From an uncultured Flavobacteriaceae bacterium (GTDB lineage Bacteria; Bacteroidota; Bacteroidia; Flavobacteriales; Flavobacteriaceae): a DNA stretch of 64,000 bases. Numbering within the stretch: position 1 is the stretch's first letter; the number at the start of each line of letters is the position of its first letter. The stretch lies in the NCBI GenBank assembly GCA_947494325.1, contig CANLUS010000001.1, positions 744,001 through 808,000 of the forward strand, written 5' to 3'. A program made the position numbers and the translations under genes. The notes beneath the pieces were generated by a model, which saw only the letters and a program-made list of their open reading frames with translations, was not told where the DNA came from and did no database searches. Below, piece after piece: positions 27,447 to 36,512 of the stretch.

Positions 27447-29270
27447 ATGTTAGAACTCGCAGGAATTATTATTTTAGGAATATTGGCACAATGGGTGGCT
27501 TGGAGGTTAAAAATTCCTGCAATTTTACCATTAATTTTAATCGGATTATTAGTAGGTCCAATCGCTGCAGAATTCTTGTCTGAAGATAAGACTAAGTGGA
27601 TTGAGCCGATATGGAATGGCAAAGAAGGGCTTTTCCCGGGAGAAGGGTTGTATTATTTTGTATCCTTAGCTATCAGTATTATTTTATTTGAAGGAGGGCT
27701 CACCTTAAAGAGAAATGAAATCAAAAATATTGGTCCGGTAATCACCAAATTAATAACACTCGGATCAGCAGTAACTTTCTTTGCAGCAGGTTTTGCTGCT
27801 TATTATATATTTAATCTTAGTTGGGAATTATCATTTCTTTTCTCAGGATTAATTATTGTAACAGGGCCAACAGTTATTACCCCAATTCTTCGCAATATAC
27901 CGTTGAAAAAGGACGTTTCCGCCGTATTGAAATGGGAAGGAATTTTAATTGATCCTATTGGAGCCTTAGTGGCGGTTTTGGTATTTGAATTTATTAGTGT
28001 TGGCGGTGGCGGTGGCTTTACAAAAACAGCACTGGTAGAATTTGGTAAAATATTATTATTTGGAATCACGTTCGGATTTACATTTGCACACGCCTTAATT
28101 TTTGCAATTAATAAACATTTGATTCCTCATTATTTGTTGAATGTTGTCTCCTTATCAGTAGTATTATTGGTATTTGTGGAGTCTGAAATATTTGCTCATG
28201 AATCAGGTTTACTAGCAGTAGTAGTGATGGGAATGGTGCTTGGTAATAGTAAACTTCAAAGCTTAAAAGAATTACTGTATTTTAAAGAATCATTAAGTGT
28301 TTTATTAATATCAATTCTATTCATTTTACTTGCGGCAAATATGAATTTAGAGGATCTTATGTTACTCTATTCTTGGAAAACTGTTGCACTGTTCGCCTTG
28401 GTTGTGTTTGTGATACGCCCAATGGCCGTTTTCTTGAGTGCGCGAGGTTCGAAACTAAAAGTTAATGAGAAATTATTTATAAGTTGGGTGGGGCCGCGTG
28501 GTATCGTGGCGGCTGGTATCGCCTCACTTTTTGGGAGTAAATTGTTAAAACAAGGAGTTGAAGGTGCTGAATATATTACTCCATTAGTTTTTATGATCGT
28601 GTTAGGTACCGTTTTACTCAATGCAACTACAGCGAGACTTTTTGCAAAAGTGGTCGGGGTATTTTTAGAAAAGTCTGAGGGGATTTTAATTGTTGGCGCT
28701 TCTGAATTGTCTCGTATTATAGCAGATTATTTAGCTAAAAACGATAGACATGTGGTATTGATTGATAGTAATGAAGCTAATATTGCCAAGGCAAAAGAAT
28801 TAGGATTAGAAGCTATTGCTGCCAATATTTATTCAGAGACTTTAACCGATAACATCGAATTAAATGATATAGGTTATTTGATGGCTTTAACAGGCAATGC
28901 CGATATCAATAGCTATGTGATTGAAAAGTTTAGAAATCAATTTGGAGAAAACGGAAGTTTCCGTTTGATTAGTTCTGAAGAAAAAAATGATATAGAAAAT
29001 AATCCGGTAGAAGGTTTATTTTCGCATACTGATGACTATACAAAGCTCAATGATATTGTAAGAGATTTTCCTATAGTTCATGAAATAAAAATTGATACAA
29101 AAGATCATTATAACGAACTTATTGAAGTTACGAAGAATGACAAAGAAATTGTCCCTATTTTCTTAAAAGACAAAGCAGGAACGCTTGAAATCATTCCTGC
29201 TTTTAATGAAGATATTACGTTTGAGAAAGGCTCAAGTTTAGTGTATCTTGGTAAAGAAATTAACAAATAA
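27447..29270 (+). CDS. CPA1-type cation:proton antiporter with TrkA-N-like domain
   Basis: A 607-residue membrane protein. Residues 1-400 hold about 12 helices of the Na+/H+ exchanger fold, including LFEGGLTLK and a segment VTGPTVITPILRNI near helix 5, plus FISWVGPRGIVAAGIASLFG in the second half. Residues about 412-525 form a Rossmann-like TrkA-N domain (ILIVGASELSRIIADYL and HVVLIDSNEANI). Its glycine motif is degenerate: only the first Gly is kept. A TrkA-C-like part may end the protein. It is likely to exchange Na+ or K+ for protons. The 3-prime end overlaps the convergent GH31 gene by 11 bases. Confidence 0.9.
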   Translation: MLELAGIIILGILAQWVAWRLKIPAILPLILIGLLVGPIAAEFLSEDKTKWIEPIWNGKEGLFPGEGLYYFVSLAISIILFEGGLTLKRNEIKNIGPVITKLITLGSAVTFFAAGFAAYYIFNLSWELSFLFSGLIIVTGPTVITPILRNIPLKKDVSAVLKWEGILIDPIGALVAVLVFEFISVGGGGGFTKTALVEFGKILLFGITFGFTFAHALIFAINKHLIPHYLLNVVSLSVVLLVFVESEIFAHESGLLAVVVMGMVLGNSKLQSLKELLYFKESLSVLLISILFILLAANMNLEDLMLLYSWKTVALFALVVFVIRPMAVFLSARGSKLKVNEKLFISWVGPRGIVAAGIASLFGSKLLKQGVEGAEYITPLVFMIVLGTVLLNATTARLFAKVVGVFLEKSEGILIVGASELSRIIADYLAKNDRHVVLIDSNEANIAKAKELGLEAIAANIYSETLTDNIELNDIGYLMALTGNADINSYVIEKFRNQFGENGSFRLISSEEKNDIENNPVEGLFSHTDDYTKLNDIVRDFPIVHEIKIDTKDHYNELIEVTKNDKEIVPIFLKDKAGTLEIIPAFNEDITFEKGSSLVYLGKEINK

Positions 29271-31662
29271 TATGTAATTCTGTAAAGTCTTTGTCAATAA
29301 TTAACGTGTTGTCTCCATTTACTTTTACTTTTTCAAATAAAATCTCCTCATTATCGATTTGAATTTTTGAAATTTTAAAAGGTAATCCGTGAAGTTTTAA
29401 TTTAAAGGTTTTATAATCAGTTATAAATTTACCCGATTTGTGCTGTTGAATGATCAATTCTTTTTCTTTTCCTACTAATTTGAAGGTACGCAGACTATAT
29501 CTACCTTTTGTGTAATCATAGCCATCATGAGCATCGTCGAATAATTGCGAACTCTCTTTTCCGTTTTTATAAAAAACGTCTAAAGTAATCTCTTCAATTT
29601 TCTTTTCTCCAACATATTGTTGCACGGGATATTTAGGTATAATAGCTCCTTCCTTCACAAAAAGAGGAACGCTATCTATGTCAGCATCAACCCACATTTC
29701 TTTACCTCCTTTTACCAATTCATTGGTCCAATAATTAAACCAATACCCCTTAGGAATATACATTCTACGGCCTTTTGCATTTGGTTCTTGAATTGGACAT
29801 ACTAATATTTTATCTCCAAAAATAAATTCATCGGTTCTATAATGCGTATGAACATCTTCTTGATCGTACATTACCAAAGACTTCAGCAACGGCGTGCCTT
29901 CTTGAATACAATGCCAAAATGCAGTGTATAAATAAGGGAGTAATTGGTAGCGAAGTTCAATAAACTTTCTAACAACATCGGTAATCCCTTCATCGAAGGC
30001 CCATGGTTCTTGGTCACCGTGATCTCCCGATGAATGTGTTCTGCAAAACGGGTGAAATACACCTAATTGAATCCACCGAGCGTATAATTCACCGTCGGGT
30101 TGTTCGGCAAAACCACCAATATCACTTCCTGCAAAAGAGAACCCAGACATAGCCATGCGCTGAGCTTGCACATTCGCAATCCATAAATGTTCCCAAGTAG
30201 CCACATTGTCCCCTGTCCAAGTTGAAGTGTATCGTTGCGTACCAGAATAGGCCGCTCTAGTAATTACAAATGGGCGTTTTGGATAAGTAAACTTTTTAAC
30301 ACCATGGTACGTGGCACGAGCCATTTGCATTCCGTACACATTGTGTGCTTTTCTATGACTTGAAGGGTTTCCTTCATAATCATGACGAACGTCATCTGGA
30401 AATGTCTTATTTGGTACATCCATAACGGCTGGCTCATTCATATCATTCCAAACTCCTTTAACACCTATGTCCTCAATCAATTCCTTAAATAACCCAGACC
30501 ACCAATCTCTTACTTCGGGCTTCGTAAAGTCAGGAAAATAACATTCACCTGGCCATACTTTTCCTTTCATATATGGACCATCGGCTCTTTTACAAAAGTA
30601 ATCGTTTTTGATTCCTTCTTGATAAACCGAATAATCTTTGTCTACTTTGATTCCTGGGTCGATAATAACGACCGTTTTAAATCCATCATCGGCCAACTCT
30701 TTGACCATTTTTTTTGGATTTGGAAAATATTCTTTGCTCCATGTGAAGCATCGGAATCCTTCCATATAATCAATATCAAGATATATAGCATCACAAGGAA
30801 TTTTAAGTTCTCTAAATTTTTGAGTGATTTGTTTTACCTTATTTTCTGGATAGTAACTCCATTTACACTGATGATACCCCAAAGCCCATAATGGAGGCAT
30901 TTGATGAGGTTTTCCGGTCAAATCGGTGTAGTTAACAACAACATCTTCTACTTTTGGACCATAAATGAAATAATAATTCATTTCACCTCCCTGGGCCCAA
31001 AAACTGGTGACATTTCTTCTTTCATTGGCGAAATCGAAAAAAGATCTAAAAGTGTTGTCGAAGAATATACCGTAAGCTTTAGAATTATGCAATCCAGTGT
31101 AAAACGGAATGGCTTTATATAACGGATCTGTTCCTTTACCATATGCATACGAATCTGTTACCCAGTTTTCGAGTCTTTTTCCTTTTAAATTTAAATGAAC
31201 AGGTTTGTCTCCAAGGCCATAATAGCTTTCTCCATCATGAGAAACTTTGCTCATTTTTACGATGTCTCCCCCATACTCATAACTTTCTTCCCAATGAAAG
31301 CCAAGTTCGTCTTTATTAATTAGTGAGTTGTCTTTGGCATCATACATTGATACTTTTAAATCAGCCTTATGAATGGTGCAAATCAATTTTGCAGTAATAA
31401 TTCGGTATAGTTCTTTCTCCTCTTTTATCTCAAGTTTGTTATAACCCGTACTAGCATATTTAGTAATGGCATACGAAAAGTCTTTTTTGAAATTACCAGT
31501 TGTGCTATATCTAAAACGAAATACACTATCTCTTAAGACCTTCACTTGAAGAATAACATCATTTTCTGTCGAGAAATGTAGTGTATCTACATCTTTTTTA
31601 AATCCTGTAATCTTTGAGGGGAACAAATTTCCCTTATGTTCTAATTCAGTATTTGTTATCAT
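29260..31662 (-). CDS. Glycoside hydrolase family 31 alpha-glucosidase-like enzyme
   Basis: The predicted product has 800 residues. The N-terminal beta-sandwich (about 1-235) precedes a catalytic barrel (about 250-600) and C-terminal beta domains. The nucleophile is Asp407 in GVWNDMNEPAV and the acid/base is Asp485 in TWTGDN, both in the usual GH31 context (DIDYMEGFRCFTW at about 296-308). No signal peptide is seen, so the enzyme is probably cytoplasmic and acts on malto-oligosaccharides or other alpha-glucosides. It lies downstream of glgA-glgC-glgB on the same strand, 135 bases after glgB, which suggests a role in glycogen or maltodextrin use. Its 3-prime end overlaps the convergent antiporter gene by 11 bases. 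Confidence 0.93.
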   Translation of the reverse strand: MITNTELEHKGNLFPSKITGFKKDVDTLHFSTENDVILQVKVLRDSVFRFRYSTTGNFKKDFSYAITKYASTGYNKLEIKEEKELYRIITAKLICTIHKADLKVSMYDAKDNSLINKDELGFHWEESYEYGGDIVKMSKVSHDGESYYGLGDKPVHLNLKGKRLENWVTDSYAYGKGTDPLYKAIPFYTGLHNSKAYGIFFDNTFRSFFDFANERRNVTSFWAQGGEMNYYFIYGPKVEDVVVNYTDLTGKPHQMPPLWALGYHQCKWSYYPENKVKQITQKFRELKIPCDAIYLDIDYMEGFRCFTWSKEYFPNPKKMVKELADDGFKTVVIIDPGIKVDKDYSVYQEGIKNDYFCKRADGPYMKGKVWPGECYFPDFTKPEVRDWWSGLFKELIEDIGVKGVWNDMNEPAVMDVPNKTFPDDVRHDYEGNPSSHRKAHNVYGMQMARATYHGVKKFTYPKRPFVITRAAYSGTQRYTSTWTGDNVATWEHLWIANVQAQRMAMSGFSFAGSDIGGFAEQPDGELYARWIQLGVFHPFCRTHSSGDHGDQEPWAFDEGITDVVRKFIELRYQLLPYLYTAFWHCIQEGTPLLKSLVMYDQEDVHTHYRTDEFIFGDKILVCPIQEPNAKGRRMYIPKGYWFNYWTNELVKGGKEMWVDADIDSVPLFVKEGAIIPKYPVQQYVGEKKIEEITLDVFYKNGKESSQLFDDAHDGYDYTKGRYSLRTFKLVGKEKELIIQQHKSGKFITDYKTFKLKLHGLPFKISKIQIDNEEILFEKVKVNGDNTLIIDKDFTELHIIC

Positions 31663-31757
31663 ATAAAACTAGTTAATCTAACAAAAAAAAGCAAAATATG
31701 TGTAGGTTGTACATTTAGTAGGAAGATTTATTAACTACAACGTTTTCATAGCTCTCA

Positions 31758-31774
31758 TTTATGAATTTCATAAA
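31758..31774. promoter_or_regulatory. 17-base palindrome upstream of the GH31 gene
   Basis: TTTATGAA (31758-31765), one central base, then TTCATAAA (31767-31774) form a perfect dyad about 95 bases before the GH31 start and 24 bases after the glgB stop. The single-base centre does not suit a hairpin, so it looks more like a protein-binding site. AT-rich sequence produces such dyads by chance, hence low confidence. Confidence 0.25.
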
Positions 31775-31797
31775 AAAATGGCATTTAATTGATAGAA

Positions 31798-33717
31798 CTA
31801 TTGTTTTCGATTTACATATTTGAAAGCGACCATTCCTAATGGAGGGATTATAATTTCAGCGGATTGTTTTCTAAACTGCCATGAAACGTCTTCTGAAAGT
31901 AATGTTTTATTCTTAAAATTTCCCGTACCGTTATATTTTTTCAAATTACTGTTAAAGACTTCTTTAAGTTCACCCTTTTTTGGTAAGCCAATTCGGTAAT
32001 TTTCTCTTGGCACTGGAGTCATGTTACAGGCGATAATTAGGTTGTCTTTAGGTTTGAACCCTTTGCGGATATACACCAGTACCGAATTTTCGGCGTCATT
32101 ATAATCTATCCATTCAAATCCGTCGTTCGAAAATTGTTTCTCAAATAATGCCGATTGATTTCTATAGAATGCGTTAAGGTCTTTGACCAAGGTTTGTAAA
32201 CCTTTATGAACGTCATACTGCAATAAATGCCAATCTAAACTTTGTTGAAAGTTCCATTCTTCACTTTGTCCAAATTCGGCACCTTGAAACAGTAAATTGG
32301 TTCCCGGATGCGTAAACATATAACTATATAACAAACGTAAATTTGCAAATTGCTGCCATTCATCTCCAGGCATTTTTCTTAGCATTGAGCTTTTACCATA
32401 CACAACTTCATCATGCGATAACGGTAACATAAAATTTTCTGTAAAAGCGTATGTCATAGAGAATGTTAAATCATTCTGATGATGTTTTCTATAAATAGAT
32501 TCTTTCGAAAAATACTGCAATGTATCGTGCATCCAACCCATCATCCATTTCATTCCGAATCCGAGTCCACCTATAGAAGTGGGTTTTGAAACCATTGGGA
32601 ATGATGTCGATTCTTCTGCAATCGTTTGTACATCCGGAAAAGTACTATATACAGCTTCATTCATTTCTTTCATAAAAGCGATAGCATCTAAATTCTCTCT
32701 ACCACCAAATTGATTTGGTTCCCATTCACCTTCATCACGAGAGTAATCTAAAAATAGCATAGATGCTACGGCATCTACGCGCAAGCCATCGGCATGGTAT
32801 TGATCTAACCAAAACAAGGCGTTGCTTATTAAGAAAGATTTTACCTCATTTCGTCCATAATTAAAAATTAAACTCTTCCAATCGGGATGAAACCCTTTTT
32901 TTCTATCAGGATGTTCGTATACACAAGATCCGTCAAAAAAACCTAACCCATGTGCATCCTCAGGGAAATGTGAAGGAACCCAGTCTAAAATAATGCCTAT
33001 ATCATTCTGATGCAGTTTATCAACTAATAGCTTAAATTCTTCTGGGTATCCAAAACGAGAAGTGGGCGCAAAATATCCAGTGAGTTGATATCCCCAAGAT
33101 GGATCATAAGGATATTCCATAACAGGCATTAATTCAACATGTGTAAAATTCATTTCTTTCACATACGCTACCAGTTCATCGGCTAGTTCTACGTAAGATA
33201 AAAATCTGCCTTCTTCTACATGTTTTTTCCAAGATCCTAGGTGCACTTCATATACTGAATATGGAGCGTCCAATGCATTGTTTTTCTGACGCTTTTTCAT
33301 CCATTTTTCATCATTCCATTCATAGGATTCACTCCATACAATGGATGCGGTTTTGGGTGGATGCTCACAGCGTCTTGCATACGGATCTGCCTTTTCAGTA
33401 ATGATTCCGTCATTGCTACTTTGAATATGATATTTGTATACGCTTCCTTTACCAACATTTGGTATGAAGCCTTCCCAGATACCACTCTCATCCCAACGAA
33501 CACGGAGCTCATGCTCTTCAGCATTCCAATAATTAAAATCACCAATCACTGAAACCGCTTTGGCACTTGGCGCCCAAACGGCGAAATAGGTACCTTCTTC
33601 TGAATCTAATGATACGATATGAGAACCAAATTTTTCGTAGAGTTTATAATGCTTTCCAGCTTTAAAAAGATCTATGTCGAATTCGGTAAAAAGACTATGA
33701 GGAATAACTTCTGCCAT
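31798..33717 (-). CDS. glgB: 1,4-alpha-glucan (glycogen) branching enzyme
   Basis: A 639-residue GH13 enzyme that makes alpha-1,6 branches in glycogen. A CBM48 domain at about 20-125 (FAVWAPSAKAVSVIGDFN) precedes the barrel. Catalytic residues are Asp315 (GLRVDAVASM), the acid/base Glu in TIAEES (368 or 369) and Asp436 (LSHDEVV); the DWVPSHFP segment (245-252) is family-specific. It is about 90 residues shorter than the E. coli enzyme because the extra N1 domain is absent, which is common. It is last in the glgA-glgC-glgB series; the start lies 25 bases after the glgC stop. Confidence 0.97.
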   Translation of the reverse strand: MAEVIPHSLFTEFDIDLFKAGKHYKLYEKFGSHIVSLDSEEGTYFAVWAPSAKAVSVIGDFNYWNAEEHELRVRWDESGIWEGFIPNVGKGSVYKYHIQSSNDGIITEKADPYARRCEHPPKTASIVWSESYEWNDEKWMKKRQKNNALDAPYSVYEVHLGSWKKHVEEGRFLSYVELADELVAYVKEMNFTHVELMPVMEYPYDPSWGYQLTGYFAPTSRFGYPEEFKLLVDKLHQNDIGIILDWVPSHFPEDAHGLGFFDGSCVYEHPDRKKGFHPDWKSLIFNYGRNEVKSFLISNALFWLDQYHADGLRVDAVASMLFLDYSRDEGEWEPNQFGGRENLDAIAFMKEMNEAVYSTFPDVQTIAEESTSFPMVSKPTSIGGLGFGMKWMMGWMHDTLQYFSKESIYRKHHQNDLTFSMTYAFTENFMLPLSHDEVVYGKSSMLRKMPGDEWQQFANLRLLYSYMFTHPGTNLLFQGAEFGQSEEWNFQQSLDWHLLQYDVHKGLQTLVKDLNAFYRNQSALFEKQFSNDGFEWIDYNDAENSVLVYIRKGFKPKDNLIIACNMTPVPRENYRIGLPKKGELKEVFNSNLKKYNGTGNFKNKTLLSEDVSWQFRKQSAEIIIPPLGMVAFKYVNRKQ

Positions 33718-33742
33718 CTAATGTGTTCGATAATTATACTAC

Positions 33743-35008
33743 TTATTTAATGATTGTTCCTTTTGGAATAGTAGCATCTTTTTTTAATACGACAATTCCA
33801 TCTTTTATGAAGTAACTGTCAGTTTCTTTATCTTCTAAATGTTTCCCTCCTTCTATTCTAACATCATCTCCAATTCTACAGTTTTTATCCACAATACAAT
33901 AGTTTATAAAGCATCGATCTCCAATACCCAAGAGGTTTTCAATATTTTTATGTTCTATATCTTCTAAAGATTCATAATAATCATTGCCCATCATATAAGT
34001 GTTTTCTACCGTTGTATCTTTACCAATTCTCGAACGAATACCAATGACACTTTTTTCAATTCTATCAGCATGTATAATACAGCCGTCAGCAATTACAGAT
34101 CTATTTACGACAGTTCCAGCGAATTTAGATGTTGGTAAAATTCTCGCCCTTGTGTATACGCGATTATCATCGTATAAATTAAACTTAGGGATGTCATCTG
34201 TCAACCCTAAATTTGCTTCAAAGAAAGATTCTATTGTCCCAATATCTGTCCAATACCCTTCATATTGATAACTTAAGGTTTTATGTTTATGGATAGATTG
34301 AGGAATAATTTCTTTTCCAAAATCGATTGTATCTGGATTATCCATCAATTTGATCAATAGATCTCTATTGAAAATATAAATCCCCATTGAGGCAAGGTAA
34401 TTTCTACCTTCGGCTTTCATTTCATCACCTACTTCTGATGTCCAATCTGGTAAGAGTTCAGCTGCTGGTTTTTCGATAAAAGAAGTAATTATATTGTCGC
34501 TATTCGTTTTTAAAAGTCCAAAACCAGTAGCATCTTTAGCATTTACAGGGTAGGTGGCAATCGTAATTTCTGCATCACTCTCTTTGTGTTTTTTAATCAT
34601 ATCCTCCAGGTCCATATTATATAACTGATCTCCAGATAGAATCAAGGCATAGTCAAAATCATTTCGTAAAAAATGATGCATACTTTGTCTTACAGCATCG
34701 GCTGTTCCTTGAAACCACTTGTCGCTTTGCATGGTTTGTTCTGCGGCTAAAACATCCACAAAAGCTGAACTAAAGAAACTAAAATGATAGGTGTTTTTAA
34801 TATGCTGATTTAAGGAAGCTGAATTAAACTGTGTTAATACATACATCCGTTTGATATTAGAATTAATGCAGTTTGAAATCGGAATATCAACGAGTCTATA
34901 TTTACCTGCAATTGGTACCGCAGGTTTAGATCTATCTGCCGTTAGAGGATATAATCTAGATCCCTGACCTCCTCCTAAAATAATTGATAATACACTTTCG
35001 TTGATCAT
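33743..35008 (-). CDS. glgC: Glucose-1-phosphate adenylyltransferase (ADP-glucose pyrophosphorylase)
   Basis: A 421-residue enzyme making ADP-glucose, the activated donor for glycogen. The nucleotide-binding signature GGGQGSRLYPLTADRSKPAV (12-31) is followed by RLVDIPISNCINS. The substrate-loop FIEKP and YWTDIGTI segments are present, and left-handed beta-helix repeats occupy the C-terminal part (about 290-421). The length is normal. It lies 5 bases after glgA and 25 before glgB, so the three form one operon. Confidence 0.97.
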   Translation of the reverse strand: MINESVLSIILGGGQGSRLYPLTADRSKPAVPIAGKYRLVDIPISNCINSNIKRMYVLTQFNSASLNQHIKNTYHFSFFSSAFVDVLAAEQTMQSDKWFQGTADAVRQSMHHFLRNDFDYALILSGDQLYNMDLEDMIKKHKESDAEITIATYPVNAKDATGFGLLKTNSDNIITSFIEKPAAELLPDWTSEVGDEMKAEGRNYLASMGIYIFNRDLLIKLMDNPDTIDFGKEIIPQSIHKHKTLSYQYEGYWTDIGTIESFFEANLGLTDDIPKFNLYDDNRVYTRARILPTSKFAGTVVNRSVIADGCIIHADRIEKSVIGIRSRIGKDTTVENTYMMGNDYYESLEDIEHKNIENLLGIGDRCFINYCIVDKNCRIGDDVRIEGGKHLEDKETDSYFIKDGIVVLKKDATIPKGTIIK

Positions 35009-35013
35009 AATTT

Positions 35014-36417
35014 TTAATTTAATGTGTTATATAAATCTATATATGCTTGGGCAGAAGCATCCCAAGAATGGTCTATTTGCATGATTAAGGTACGTATTTT
35101 TTTAAATTCTGATTGATTCTGATAAAAGGAAGTCACTCGTTCAATGGCATGACAAACTTGTTCTACTGAAGCTTCGTGATGCACAAAACCAAAACCTTTT
35201 TCGGAAACATCGACAACCGTATCTTTTAAGCCACCTATATTGTTCACGATCGGGATAGTGCCATATCGTAAAGCATACATCTGATTTAACCCGCAAGGTT
35301 CCACTCTAGATGGCATTAGTAAAAAATCAGCACCTGCATAAATAATATGCGATAACTTTTCATCATAACCAATATATGCATTGTAGTTACCTTTATGTTT
35401 GCTTTTTAAATTCTCTAAACCATGTTCTATATCATCATGCCCAGAACCTAATAAAAGAATTGAAATATCATTTTTCTGTAATGAGATATCGAAAATTTCT
35501 GGAAATAAATCTGCTCCTTTTTCACCAACAAGTCTTCCTATAAAGGCAAAAAGAGGCTTATTAATATCTAAACCAAAGTGGTCGCATAACCATTTCTTAT
35601 TTGCTTTTCTTCCTGAGACAATAGTTTTCTGTGAGAATTTTTTGATGATATAATCATCTCCTTCTGGATTCCAAACATCGCTATCGATACCATTTAAAAT
35701 TCCTAAGCATTTGGCACTTTCATGACTTAATAAACTTTCTAAACCGTTCGCATTTCTTTTTAATTCTTCCATGTAGCTAGGCGAGACTGTTGTAACGCGC
35801 CATGCGCATTTTATAGCTGCCGCTAATGGATTTATCGAAGAGTCCCAATCTAGAATCCCAACGTGCTCCATGTCAAATTTAGGAATTAGCTCTAAATTAT
35901 CATGTGAAAACCAGCCTTGATATTGTGCATTGTGAATGGTGAGTATTGTTGGCACATTTTGAAGCGGTTTATAGTTGTGAGCATAATACATCATAAAAGG
36001 GACTAAACCCGTATGATGATCATGACAGTGTATGATCGACGGTTTGCTTTCTAATTGTACAACCCAATCTAAAGCTGCTATCTGAAAAGCCAAGAAACGA
36101 TCTGTATCATCAAATGAATACACATAATCTTTAAAGAGTAATTCAGGAATATCAACAAAAAAAATATCGAAACCTAGCGTGTTATTCTTTAGCGATAATA
36201 TTTTAAAGTCAATGCTTGTACTGCCAAGTTTTGTACTAGATTCGAAAATAGATTCAAACGAATTTTCACGTGCGAAATCATTATCATAAAATGGCATAAT
36301 CACACTACTTTTTGTCCCTAGCTTATTTTGATATTTGGGTAGTGACCCTACAACATCGGCTAGACCGCCAACTTTGGCAATAGGATAACATTCAGCACTG
36401 AAATGTAAGACGTTCAT
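35014..36417 (-). CDS. glgA: Glycogen synthase (ADP-glucose-dependent, GT5)
   Basis: A 467-residue glycosyltransferase extending alpha-1,4-glucan from ADP-glucose. The N-terminal motif is KVGGLADVVGSLPK (15-28), equivalent to the KTGGL motif that contacts the donor. The C-terminal GT-B domain carries the FAFIGRLVGEKGADLFPEI segment and the nucleotide-binding MPSRVEPCGLNQMYALRYG region with its catalytic Glu. It is the first gene of the glycogen unit. The 95 bases upstream hold a weak dyad but no exact promoter consensus. Confidence 0.96.
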   Translation of the reverse strand: MNVLHFSAECYPIAKVGGLADVVGSLPKYQNKLGTKSSVIMPFYDNDFARENSFESIFESSTKLGSTSIDFKILSLKNNTLGFDIFFVDIPELLFKDYVYSFDDTDRFLAFQIAALDWVVQLESKPSIIHCHDHHTGLVPFMMYYAHNYKPLQNVPTILTIHNAQYQGWFSHDNLELIPKFDMEHVGILDWDSSINPLAAAIKCAWRVTTVSPSYMEELKRNANGLESLLSHESAKCLGILNGIDSDVWNPEGDDYIIKKFSQKTIVSGRKANKKWLCDHFGLDINKPLFAFIGRLVGEKGADLFPEIFDISLQKNDISILLLGSGHDDIEHGLENLKSKHKGNYNAYIGYDEKLSHIIYAGADFLLMPSRVEPCGLNQMYALRYGTIPIVNNIGGLKDTVVDVSEKGFGFVHHEASVEQVCHAIERVTSFYQNQSEFKKIRTLIMQIDHSWDASAQAYIDLYNTLN

Positions 36418-36512
36418 CGATACAGATTATAAGTCCTATAAACTTACAAAATGTTTTGTTGCTAGGCTTTAAAGAATTGTTATTTCTAAGATAACGTTTT
36501 CGAAGTTATGTT

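Noticed and set aside
36480-36500. Small dyad GTTAT/ATAAC between glgA and lepA as a terminator
   Set aside because: The stem has five AT-rich pairs and no T-run; it is likely chance.
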